From Phycisphaeraceae bacterium (lineage in GTDB: Bacteria > Planctomycetota > Phycisphaerae > Phycisphaerales > UBA1924): a stretch of 64,000 nucleotides of DNA. The notes under the pieces are model-generated. The model saw only the letters and a list, made by a program, of their open reading frames with translations, made no database searches and had not been told where the DNA came from. The DNA lies in the NCBI GenBank assembly GCA_020639235.1, contig JACKHC010000001.1:2232001-2296000 (forward strand), written 5' to 3'. Positions 34,905 through 42,945 of the stretch are shown one piece after another. How positions within the stretch are numbered: position 1 is the stretch's first letter; each line of letters opens with the position of its first letter. The position numbers and the translations under genes are program-made.

Positions 34905-35681
34905 ATGGAGGCATTTGCGGTGCCCAGAGGGCGGCTCGGATTTACGCTGATCGAGACACTCGTCACCGTGGCGGTGATGGCGACTCTCATCGGCATCCTT
35001 CTGCCCGCGTTGTCGGGCGTCCGCGAAGCAGGGCGGAGCGTGATCTGTGAGTCTGCCCTGCGCGGTATCGCCTATGACTTTGTGATGTTCGCGGACCCGC
35101 AGATCGGCGGACCGCGCGGCGACGACCCGCAGAAATACGGGCGAAATCACTTCTCCCTTGAGACGTTCATCGAGAGTCAATACGGGCTAGACGAGTTTTG
35201 GCAGCATGGAAGTGACAGCCTCGTGACGCGCCCGAGATCATCCTCTGATCCCCTCCGATGCCCGGACGTCCGGGGTGAACTCAAGATGCGACGCGATGTG
35301 CCGTGTCACGAAGGGGCCCTCACACCGAGCGCGAGCGTCTCATTCGGCTTCAACTCCCGGCTACTCTACGCCGAGGTAACGCTCCCCAACGGACAACCCC
35401 GGATCCGCGAGGCCCAACTCTCGGTTGCGGTCCTCTCGGAGCCATCGGTTCCGCTCGTCATGGACATCGATGGTCAAATCGCGGCGAGCCGCGGTCTTGA
35501 TCCTTCGTTTTGCGCTCCGTCATTGGACAGTCTCGGCCCTTATGCCGACGACCACTATTGGTTCCCTTCCCATCGCCATAACGGGAACTGTCACGCGGCG
35601 CTGATCGATGGGAGTGTCCACGCCAAGCGTGACCTGATTGCACAAACCTCGTGGGCCTGGGATTACCAACCGATTCACTGA
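34905..35681 (+). CDS. Type II secretion-type pseudopilin with H-X9-DG motif
   Basis: A 258-residue protein with a prepilin cleavage motif (RGRLGFTLIETLVTVAVMA) followed by a single hydrophobic helix, so it is processed by prepilin peptidase. Near the C-terminus HNGNCHAALIDGS supplies the H-X9-DG pattern characteristic of planctomycete pseudopilins, many of which carry DUF1559. The function of these abundant proteins is unknown; they may form or decorate a cell-surface apparatus. It is followed at 10 nt by a histidine kinase, and a response regulator and dockerin protein continue the run. Confidence 0.88.
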   Translation: MEAFAVPRGRLGFTLIETLVTVAVMATLIGILLPALSGVREAGRSVICESALRGIAYDFVMFADPQIGGPRGDDPQKYGRNHFSLETFIESQYGLDEFWQHGSDSLVTRPRSSSDPLRCPDVRGELKMRRDVPCHEGALTPSASVSFGFNSRLLYAEVTLPNGQPRIREAQLSVAVLSEPSVPLVMDIDGQIAASRGLDPSFCAPSLDSLGPYADDHYWFPSHRHNGNCHAALIDGSVHAKRDLIAQTSWAWDYQPIH

Positions 35682-35690
35682 ACGCATCCC

Positions 35691-37154
35691 ATGAGTCTTC
35701 GATGGAAATTCGGACTGCTCCTCATCATCATGGGCGCTGCGCTCGCGGTCGGGCTGCTCGCGTCACACTTCACGAGCGAGCAGATTCATGACTCGTTATC
35801 GCGCGAGTACCGCGATATCGACGCGTCGTTCCGCCAGGTCAACACACTCGAGTCCGCCATCGGGGATTGGCTGCAGGAACTGGCCCAATCGCCCCTACAA
35901 GACTCGCCCGGCAATTCGCCGAACGTCCCGGCCACCGACTCGATCGATGCCGCGCTGAATGACCTGCGTCAGAGTCCGGAGGCCCAGAGGAGAGTGGGCT
36001 CCTCGTCGCTTGACATTCTCGAGCAACTGGTCGCGCAAGCCGCGGAAGCGCCACGAACCCCGGAGACCGCGGAGCATTATCAGCACGAGACGCACAGGAT
36101 CCTCGAGATTCTGGAGAAGCGACTCTTGGGCGAGGCCGACAGCGCGATTGACCTGAGCGACCGCCTCAGGGGACTCCACCGATGGGTCATCCTTGGCAGC
36201 GGCGTGTTCGCGATCCTTACTGGCGTATTGGCGCTCATGTTGGTTCGGCGATGGGTAGTGGAACCAGTAGCCAGACTCCGTCATGCGACCGACGAAATCG
36301 CGCGCGGCCAGTTGAGCTACCGTGTGGCCGTCGATGGGAAGGGCGAACTGGCTGACCTCGCCGCTGATGTCAACCGAATGGCGAGCGCACTCGACGAGGC
36401 GCAGCGGCGGGCCATCGAGCGTGAGCGTTTGGCTGCCATGGGCTCGATGGTCCAGCGTCTGGCGCACAACATTCGGAACCCGCTCTCTGGAATTCGCGGG
36501 TTGGCGGAAGTGACATCCATGGTCGCTCAGTCGGACGCGGATACACGGGTCGTCGAGAATCAGCAGGAGATCATCCGCGTCGTCGATCGGTTTAATGCGT
36601 GGCTCACCGATCTCCTGACCAAGAGCGCGCCGACCGCTGTTGACCCGCGTCCCAACGACATCCGCTCTTGGGCGTCACGTGTCGTTGATGCCCATCGAGC
36701 GATGGCATCACGGCGCGGCGTTGACATTCAGTGCGTTATGGAACACGCCGAGGGGTCGGCCACCTTCGACGCATCGCACATGGAGCACGCCCTGACCGCG
36801 ATACTGACCAATGCCATTCAGGCGAGCTCCGACCGGTCCCGGGTGGTCTGCACGATCGAGGTGGATCGCGAGTCAGAACGGTGGACAATCGGTGTGACGG
36901 ACTCGGGCCCGGGCATCCCGGACGCCGTGCGTCCGAGAATCTTTGAGGCCTATTTCACAACCAAACCCGACGGAACCGGCATCGGTCTTGCAGTGGCGAA
37001 CCATGTCGTGCATCTTCACAGAGGGGAAATCACAGTTGGCGATGCCCCAACTGGAGGTGCGCGGATTGAAATGGTGTTGCCGCTTAATGGACCGGCTGAG
37101 GAAAACAACCTCCCGGCTGAAAACAACCGCACTAACCTATGGCCAAAATCCTGA
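35691..37154 (+). CDS. Sensor histidine kinase (HAMP-HisKA-HATPase)
   Basis: A 487-residue membrane kinase. An N-terminal transmembrane helix (FGLLLIIMGAALAVGLLA) and a second near residues 168-190 bracket a periplasmic sensor region. A HAMP domain follows (ARLRHATDEIARGQLSYRV), then the H-box MVQRLAHNIRNPLSGIRGLAE with the phospho-His near 259, and HATPase motifs SGPGIPDAVRPRIFEAYFTT and GTGIGLAVANHVV. The signal is unknown. It overlaps its partner regulator by 16 nt. A TT-rich segment at the tail is the only unusual composition. Confidence 0.93.
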   Translation: MSLRWKFGLLLIIMGAALAVGLLASHFTSEQIHDSLSREYRDIDASFRQVNTLESAIGDWLQELAQSPLQDSPGNSPNVPATDSIDAALNDLRQSPEAQRRVGSSSLDILEQLVAQAAEAPRTPETAEHYQHETHRILEILEKRLLGEADSAIDLSDRLRGLHRWVILGSGVFAILTGVLALMLVRRWVVEPVARLRHATDEIARGQLSYRVAVDGKGELADLAADVNRMASALDEAQRRAIERERLAAMGSMVQRLAHNIRNPLSGIRGLAEVTSMVAQSDADTRVVENQQEIIRVVDRFNAWLTDLLTKSAPTAVDPRPNDIRSWASRVVDAHRAMASRRGVDIQCVMEHAEGSATFDASHMEHALTAILTNAIQASSDRSRVVCTIEVDRESERWTIGVTDSGPGIPDAVRPRIFEAYFTTKPDGTGIGLAVANHVVHLHRGEITVGDAPTGGARIEMVLPLNGPAEENNLPAENNRTNLWPKS

Positions 37155-38572
37155 TTATTGAAGACGAGTCCGCACTCAGACGCTCGATCGCGCAGTGTCT
37201 TGATCTCACCGGGCACGACGCCTCGGAGGCTGAAACGACAGCCGACGCTTTGCGCCAGTGCTCTGAGATTGAGTTCGACGCCGTCATTACCGATCTCAAT
37301 CTCAACGGCCAATCCGGGCTCACGGTGGTGAAAGCCCTTCGTGACGGAGGCTTTGACGGTGTCATTCTGGTCATGACGGCATACGGGACCGTCTCGACAG
37401 CGGTCGATGCGATGAAAGCCGGTGCGGACGACTTCCTCCAGAAGCCCATCGCACTCGAGTCGCTGCGGCACACGATCGAGCGTGCCCTAGAGGCCAATCG
37501 TCTCAGACGCCGCATCGGCCTCTTCGAGCGGTTGCAACGCGTCCGGCTCGGCAGCGCCGTTCCTATTGGGGAGCATCCCCGATTCCAGAGTTGCTTGCGA
37601 TTCGCTGAACGATTCGCGCGTGTGCCGATCCCGGCATCGATTGATCACTCTGGGCTGCCCACCCTCCTCATTACAGGTGAGACCGGTTCGGGTAAGGGCG
37701 AGATTGCCGCATACATCCACCGGTGCACGCCCGACTTCAATGACTCGAGCCCGCCGGCGTTTGTTCATGTCAACTGCGCAGCCCTGCCGGCCAGTCTTAT
37801 CGAGAGCGAGCTCTTCGGTCATGAACGCGGCGCATTCACCGATGCCCGCTCCACTCGGACCGGCCTCTTTGAACTCGCCGATGGGGGCACAATTTTCCTC
37901 GATGAGATCGGCGACATGCCGCTGGAGATGCAGTCCAAGATCCTGCTCACGCTCGAGAAGGGGGTGTTCAGGCGCATCGGTGGTGAGCGTGACCGACGCG
38001 TGCGTGCCCGCATTATCGCGGCCACGAATCAAGACCTGGCCAGGCGTGTCGAGGAAGGCGCATTCCGGAGAGATCTACTGTACCGACTCAATGCGCTGAC
38101 GATTGATCTGCCTTCTCTCCATGAACGCGGCGAGGACGCGGTCCTGCTGGCCGAGTCATTCCTCGGACGGCTCTCGGAGGAGCACGGGCGTGACGAACTG
38201 CGTCTGTCGGCCGACGCCGAGGCATCAATCCGACGCCACGACTGGCCGGGTAATGTCCGAGAGTTGATCAATGCGGTGAAGCGAGCGGTCTTCGTATGTG
38301 ACACCGACGAGATCGGTTCTCAGCATCTCGGCCTCACCCGTTTGCCATCGCCCGACTCGCCCTCGACGACCAGGGCGGACCAATGGTTCGATTTCAATGA
38401 GAACAACTACACGATCGATGAGGTCGAGCGCCGGTTGATTATCGAGGCGATCCGTCATTGCCACGGCAATGTCACGATGGCGGCCAAACTCATCGGGCTG
38501 AACCGCGGAGCGCTTCGGTATCGAATCGAGCGACTCGGCATCGATGTGGCCGCCGTCGGGGCGGCACGGTGA
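37139..38572 (+). CDS. Sigma54-dependent response regulator (NtrC family)
   Basis: A 477-residue regulator. The receiver domain (1-120) has Asp near 52 in AVITDLNLNGQSG. The AAA+ domain has Walker A (GETGSGKGE), Walker B (GGTIFLDEIGDM) and the sigma54-contact loop, which reads GAFTDA instead of GAFTGA. The C-terminal Fis-type helix-turn-helix includes CHGNVTMAAKLIGLNRGALRYRIERLGI. It activates RpoN promoters on phosphorylation by the upstream kinase. No clear -24/-12 promoter was found nearby. The stop overlaps the next start (GTGA). Confidence 0.94.
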   Translation: MAKILIIEDESALRRSIAQCLDLTGHDASEAETTADALRQCSEIEFDAVITDLNLNGQSGLTVVKALRDGGFDGVILVMTAYGTVSTAVDAMKAGADDFLQKPIALESLRHTIERALEANRLRRRIGLFERLQRVRLGSAVPIGEHPRFQSCLRFAERFARVPIPASIDHSGLPTLLITGETGSGKGEIAAYIHRCTPDFNDSSPPAFVHVNCAALPASLIESELFGHERGAFTDARSTRTGLFELADGGTIFLDEIGDMPLEMQSKILLTLEKGVFRRIGGERDRRVRARIIAATNQDLARRVEEGAFRRDLLYRLNALTIDLPSLHERGEDAVLLAESFLGRLSEEHGRDELRLSADAEASIRRHDWPGNVRELINAVKRAVFVCDTDEIGSQHLGLTRLPSPDSPSTTRADQWFDFNENNYTIDEVERRLIIEAIRHCHGNVTMAAKLIGLNRGALRYRIERLGIDVAAVGAAR

Positions 38573-40071
38573 GAGGGAGACTGTCCCATGTTGTGGCCGC
38601 CGTGCCGTTCCTGGCTCTTGCTACGACAACACTCGGAACAACCAAGCGTACTTACTTCGATCTGGCCAATGATGCTCGCGTCAGACGAACCGACCTCGGA
38701 GCAGACGGCGCGCTCGGTGACGGCGCTGTCCTCCCCGACCTCATCTCGATCACTTCAGGCGGGTGGAGTCCCGCCTCGCCCGCGACAGATCCCTACACGG
38801 GTGTCTGGGTAGAGTCCGAGGGTGCGGACATTCTGCGCATCGACATCGTCTTCGAAGGTCTCATCAATCCTCCGGGCACACTCGGGCTCGGCCCCACGAT
38901 CTACGACCCGTTCGCATTCGGGCCAAGTCCGCTCTACGGCTCAATCGAGTTCGATATCGATGACGAGAACGACACGGGCGGCGAGTGCTCCGGAGCCGCG
39001 AACTTCATGTATCTGGCGTCTGTCGGACGCCTCGGTGAGGTGCCTGGCACGTCGATCGAGGAGCGAATGGCTCGAGAAGGGGAGGATCTCGACTCTTCCT
39101 TCGCGAGCGAACCGCAGTACGAACGTAATGGCGCCGACTATGTGTTGCGATTCTGCGGGTGCGCGAATGTCACCGTTATCAATGACTTCGGGGACCCGGA
39201 CGGGGTATTCGGCCCTGACGACACATGGATCGTTCAGAGCCGATTCTTTCAACGAGCGGGCGGCTTCGCCGAAGTGAGCGGGGCCTTCGGCGGGAGCGCC
39301 TTCGGGCTTTATGACCCGCAAACGAACCTTCGCTTCTCGCATTCAATCTCAACCGGCCAGACGACGGTAACGCTTGTGTATCCGCTCACGATGCACGGCG
39401 CCGCGAGCCTGCGCGGCGAGCCGGAGCAGCCCGCCGACACGAACGTCGCGAACCACACGAGCGTTGAGGAGGCGATGAGCGATGTCATTGCGGGCGTCCA
39501 GTTCCCGATATTCGACCCCTGCACCAATGCCATCGCCGCAGGTTGGAGGAACAGGCATTTCGAGGAGTACATCAACCCGGCCCAGTGGCGGGTTCGGGCC
39601 GTGGTCGGCACCGCGTATGAGTCTGAGGATCCGGGCGGGGCGCTCTACGTTTGGACGGATGCGGGCTTCAATCAGCAGTTCGCGGACTTCAGCTCCGACC
39701 GATGTGTCACGCCGCTCGACGAGAACTTGCTGCTGGATGAGATTTCCGCTCTGGACGGCACGGGAAGCGATGCCGATGGTGTCGTCAACGGGGTGGTGAC
39801 GCTTTATCAATTCGGCGCGAACTTCAGCGTCTTTGATCTCAACTACGATGGCCTGATCTCGCCTGCTGACGCCGTCCTTGTCGAGCCGATCCTGGCGGGC
39901 GATGTCAACAGCGACTGCATCGTCAACGTCAATGACCTGAACATGGTCCTGAGTCAATGGGGCAACGCCGTGGCACCCCCCGGCAAGTGCCCGGACCTCT
40001 CGGGCAATGGCGTCATTGATGTTGATGATTTGAACGTTGTGCTCTCGAGTTGGGGCATGGCCTGCCCGTAA
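38569..40071 (+). CDS. Secreted protein with dockerin tail, unknown function
   Basis: A 500-residue protein from GTG 38569, which overlaps the regulator's TGA; an ATG-start version from 38458 would read through the regulator. Signal peptide: SHVVAAVPFLALATTTLG. The body is acidic and beta-rich with no recognised enzyme motif (for example GAANFMYLASVGRLGEVPG). At the C-terminus two dockerin-like repeats (GDVNSDCIVNVNDLNMVLSQ and GNGVIDVDDLNVVLSSWG) precede Cys-Pro. Its coupling to a two-component system suggests the regulated output is exported and attached at the cell surface; this is inference. Confidence 0.75.
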   Translation: MRGRLSHVVAAVPFLALATTTLGTTKRTYFDLANDARVRRTDLGADGALGDGAVLPDLISITSGGWSPASPATDPYTGVWVESEGADILRIDIVFEGLINPPGTLGLGPTIYDPFAFGPSPLYGSIEFDIDDENDTGGECSGAANFMYLASVGRLGEVPGTSIEERMAREGEDLDSSFASEPQYERNGADYVLRFCGCANVTVINDFGDPDGVFGPDDTWIVQSRFFQRAGGFAEVSGAFGGSAFGLYDPQTNLRFSHSISTGQTTVTLVYPLTMHGAASLRGEPEQPADTNVANHTSVEEAMSDVIAGVQFPIFDPCTNAIAAGWRNRHFEEYINPAQWRVRAVVGTAYESEDPGGALYVWTDAGFNQQFADFSSDRCVTPLDENLLLDEISALDGTGSDADGVVNGVVTLYQFGANFSVFDLNYDGLISPADAVLVEPILAGDVNSDCIVNVNDLNMVLSQWGNAVAPPGKCPDLSGNGVIDVDDLNVVLSSWGMACP

Positions 40072-40424
40072 CCAATCAGACGCAAATGACGCGGCGCATT
40101 CCACCCGGCTGATCCCCGCCGCCCCGACCGCTTCGGCGGCTATGCGCCATGGCTTGGTCGCTCCGGACCTCATGCAGGCCTTTGATATCGTCCGGCATGT
40201 CGATTGCACAGTCCCTGATCAGCTCTGCACATTCGGTGATTCGGCGAGGCGAAGCGCGAGTTGACCTGAAGGTGCGGAGTTACATGTAGCTGTTCTGCGC
40301 GAGATTCTTCTTGGAGAGAGACCGAACACTTCCCACAGCAGGGTGCCGGCGGCTCAAACCGCCGGTGCTCATTTCAGAAATCGTCGACGCGGTACGTCTG
40401 GAGGCAAGAGCGAGGTATCCCGTT
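40072..40424. other. Intergenic region, 353 nt
   Basis: No CDS, tRNA or known riboswitch is supported. CCGGCGG (40346-40352) and CCGCCGG (40359-40365) form a 7-bp stem with CTCAAA as loop; no U-run follows. GAGG 9 nt before 40425 is the SD of the cytochrome. Confidence 0.5.
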
Positions 40425-41675
40425 ATGACCCGAAACAAGCAACAACTCCCGTTCGTTCGGAATCATCGAGTTCGCCGTGTGATCGGTGCCGCCGCCATTG
40501 CCGCCGGTTCCGGCCTGGCGGCGTTCCTGATCGCCGGGTTATCGGCATCGGCGTGGGGCGACGCGTCCGGCTCCATCGAGACCGGTCTCCAGCCGACTCC
40601 CTATCTCGTGTTTGCCTACAACGATCTCGGGATGCACTGCATGCAGGACGATTTTTCCGAACTCATGATCTTGCCGCCGTTCAACAATCTGCACGCTCAA
40701 GTCATCAAGCGTGATCCCAATATTGTTCACTCGGCGTCGGATTTCTCGGTCGAGTATTCGGTGCCAAACCACACGCACGCTGTGGATAAGACCAACTTCT
40801 GGACTCACGCTGAAGACCTAGTCGGCGTCCCCGTTCCGCCCAACCTCGGGCTTACCGGCAACGGTTTGTCGGGACACATGACCGTCACCGCGAATCAGGA
40901 CTGGGAAGCCACCGGCATTCCGGTCACTCCCATCGAGGACGACGGAACCGTGAACCCGTATCCGTTCGCCGATGTCATTGTCAGGAATCAAAGCGGCCAG
41001 ATCATCGCGCGCACACAGGCGGTGATTCCTGTATCGACGGAACTAAGCTGTTACCTCTGTCATGGCTCGAACACCGAGACCCCGGCGCACAGCATTCTCG
41101 CGGCGCATGACAAGCTCCACGCGACGACGCTTCTGTCGCAGACACCGGTTCTCTGCGCCTCCTGTCACGCCGACGTCGCTCTCGGCGCTCCGGGTACACC
41201 GGGAGTCTCAACCTTCTCGAGCGCGATGCACTCATCGCATGCCGATCGGGTCGGCGTCTTGAAACTCGACAATGAGTGCTACGCGTGCCACCCCGGCGTC
41301 CGAACCAAGTGTCATCGGGACGTTCATCTTGCCAACGGGATGGACTGCAACTCCTGCCACACATCGATGGAGGCCGTCGGCGACCCGATGCGCCGGCCGT
41401 GGATCGATGAGCCGCGGTGCGGAGACTGCCATTCCCGCCCCGGCTTTGAGTTTGAGCAACCTGGCAAGCTCTTCCGGGAGTCGCGTGGGCACGGCGGCGT
41501 CATGTGCATGACCTGCCACAACAGCCCGCACGCACTCACGCCAACTGTCACCGAGACGGACAACTACCAGGCGCTGGTCAAACAGGGGCACATCGGTGTC
41601 ATCAACGAATGCACACTCTGCCACACCGAACAGCCGGACGATCCCTTCCCCCATCGCTTCTTCCTCGACGATTGA
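40425..41675 (+). CDS. Heptaheme c-type cytochrome
   Basis: A 416-residue exported protein. After a basic N-terminus there is one hydrophobic segment (VIGAAAIAAGSGLAAFLIAGL), a signal or anchor. An N-terminal beta region has AYNDLGMHCMQDDFSELMIL. Residues about 208-400 carry seven CXXCH heme sites in order: CYLCH, CASCH, CYACH, CNSCH, CGDCH, CMTCH and CTLCH. It is probably a periplasmic or outer-surface electron carrier. ATG 40425 has GAGG 9 nt upstream; the frame is open to 40311 but the extension has no signal. No heme lyase, quinol oxidase or porin neighbours it. Confidence 0.88.
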   Translation: MTRNKQQLPFVRNHRVRRVIGAAAIAAGSGLAAFLIAGLSASAWGDASGSIETGLQPTPYLVFAYNDLGMHCMQDDFSELMILPPFNNLHAQVIKRDPNIVHSASDFSVEYSVPNHTHAVDKTNFWTHAEDLVGVPVPPNLGLTGNGLSGHMTVTANQDWEATGIPVTPIEDDGTVNPYPFADVIVRNQSGQIIARTQAVIPVSTELSCYLCHGSNTETPAHSILAAHDKLHATTLLSQTPVLCASCHADVALGAPGTPGVSTFSSAMHSSHADRVGVLKLDNECYACHPGVRTKCHRDVHLANGMDCNSCHTSMEAVGDPMRRPWIDEPRCGDCHSRPGFEFEQPGKLFRESRGHGGVMCMTCHNSPHALTPTVTETDNYQALVKQGHIGVINECTLCHTEQPDDPFPHRFFLDD

Positions 41676-41709
41676 ACCACATCCAGTCACGCTCTTCGAA
41701 AGGTGTTTC

Positions 41710-42852
41710 ATGAACTTCTCCCTCGCACTCGGTGTACTGACTGCCGTCGGAGTCGCGACCATGGCGACAGCAGATGTGCAGTACCGCGTGGTCGATCTCG
41801 GCTCGCTCGGCGGGTTCAACAGCATCGCCTTCGCAGTCAATACCAACGGGGATGTCGCAGGCGTCACGGAGATTACCGACTCGAGCTTCCGCGCTTGCGT
41901 CTTGACCGATACCGGGCTTGTTGACCTTGGCATCATTCCGGGAACCGCGCAGAGCTTCGGTCTTGCCATCGATAGTTCATCTCATGTGGTCGGCGCCTCC
42001 TATGATCTGGGCGGGATGACATATCGCGCATTCAGGGCAGGTCCGATGACACCGATCACAGAACTGGGCCAGTTCTCGCCCCGAGGCATGAATGATGTCG
42101 GCGTCGTCGTGGGCACCGTTCGCGCCATGCAGGCCGACCAATGGATATCGCAGCATGCGTGCGTATTTCAGTCGGGTCTGCTCACTGAACTGAGCTCGCT
42201 CGGCGGCGACACGAGCCACGCCTTTGATGTGAACAATTCGGGCGTCATCGTTGGCGCTTCGACACTCGCCACCCAGCGCCAGCCGCATGCCACGATGTGG
42301 ATCGCGGGGTCGCCTGCCGACCTCGGGACACTCGGCGGCAATCAGAGCGAGGCCAAGGCCATCAACGAGTCGGGCGTCGCCGTCGGGCACTCGACACTCG
42401 CGGGCGGGGCGCCTCGCGCATGCCGGTTCGCCATTGGCGGAGACGGGACGGTCACCCGCACAAGTCTCGGCACACTCCCGGGCGCGGTATCGAGTTACGC
42501 CAACGCGATCAACGACCTCGGGACGATTGTTGGGGTCTCGGACTCTCGCGCCTTTGTTTACACCGATGCCGAAGGGATGCTCGATCTCAATGACTCCATT
42601 ACACCCGGTTCCGGATGGGTCCTGCGCACAGCGCACGGAATCAACAACTCCGGGGTGATCGTCGGCACGGGCCTGTTCGGTGGCCTCCCCCACGGGTTCA
42701 AGCTCATTCCTGTCACCTGCCCCGGCGATCTCAACGCCGACAATACCGTCGATGTGGATGACCTCAATATTGTTCTCTCGGGGTTTGGGACAGAGTTTGA
42801 TGTCGATGACCTGAACTCGGTCCTCAGCAACTGGGGTTTAGCCTGCCCCTAG
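41710..42852 (+). CDS. Secreted HAF-repeat protein with shortened dockerin
   Basis: A 380-residue exported protein starting MNFSLALGVLTAVGVATMATAD (signal peptide). The body consists of HAF repeats of about 50 residues in which DLGSLGG/DLGTLGG and an N-x-S-G-V-I-V-G unit recur (VVDLGSLGGFNSIAFAVN, LSSLGGDTSHAFDVNNSGVI, DLGTLGGNQSEAKAINESGV). The tail is GDLNADNTVDVDDLNIVLSG followed by FDVDDLNSVLSNWG, so the second calcium loop lacks about ten residues. The function of HAF proteins is unknown. AAAGG 7-11 nt upstream is the SD. Confidence 0.82.
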   Translation: MNFSLALGVLTAVGVATMATADVQYRVVDLGSLGGFNSIAFAVNTNGDVAGVTEITDSSFRACVLTDTGLVDLGIIPGTAQSFGLAIDSSSHVVGASYDLGGMTYRAFRAGPMTPITELGQFSPRGMNDVGVVVGTVRAMQADQWISQHACVFQSGLLTELSSLGGDTSHAFDVNNSGVIVGASTLATQRQPHATMWIAGSPADLGTLGGNQSEAKAINESGVAVGHSTLAGGAPRACRFAIGGDGTVTRTSLGTLPGAVSSYANAINDLGTIVGVSDSRAFVYTDAEGMLDLNDSITPGSGWVLRTAHGINNSGVIVGTGLFGGLPHGFKLIPVTCPGDLNADNTVDVDDLNIVLSGFGTEFDVDDLNSVLSNWGLACP

Positions 42853-42933
42853 CGCGGGGTTGTTCCATCGAGCTGTCTGGAACCGCGGGCCTTCAAGGGC
42901 ATGTCCGCGTTTTTGTCGTGGACTGGCGGTGAC

Positions 42934-42939
42934 TATCCT
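42934..42939 (+). promoter_or_regulatory. -10-like hexamer TATCCT, near-leaderless start
   Basis: TATCCT ends 6 nt before the ATG at 42946; TTGTCG at 42913-42918 gives a 15-nt spacer. The same hexamer and spacing occur before imuA. Confidence 0.4.
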
Positions 42940-42945
42940 GACCGG

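Noticed and set aside
40346..40365. CCGGCGG/CCGCCGG hairpin as a riboswitch before the cytochrome
   Set aside because: No known aptamer core surrounds it; it is described only as part of the intergenic entry.
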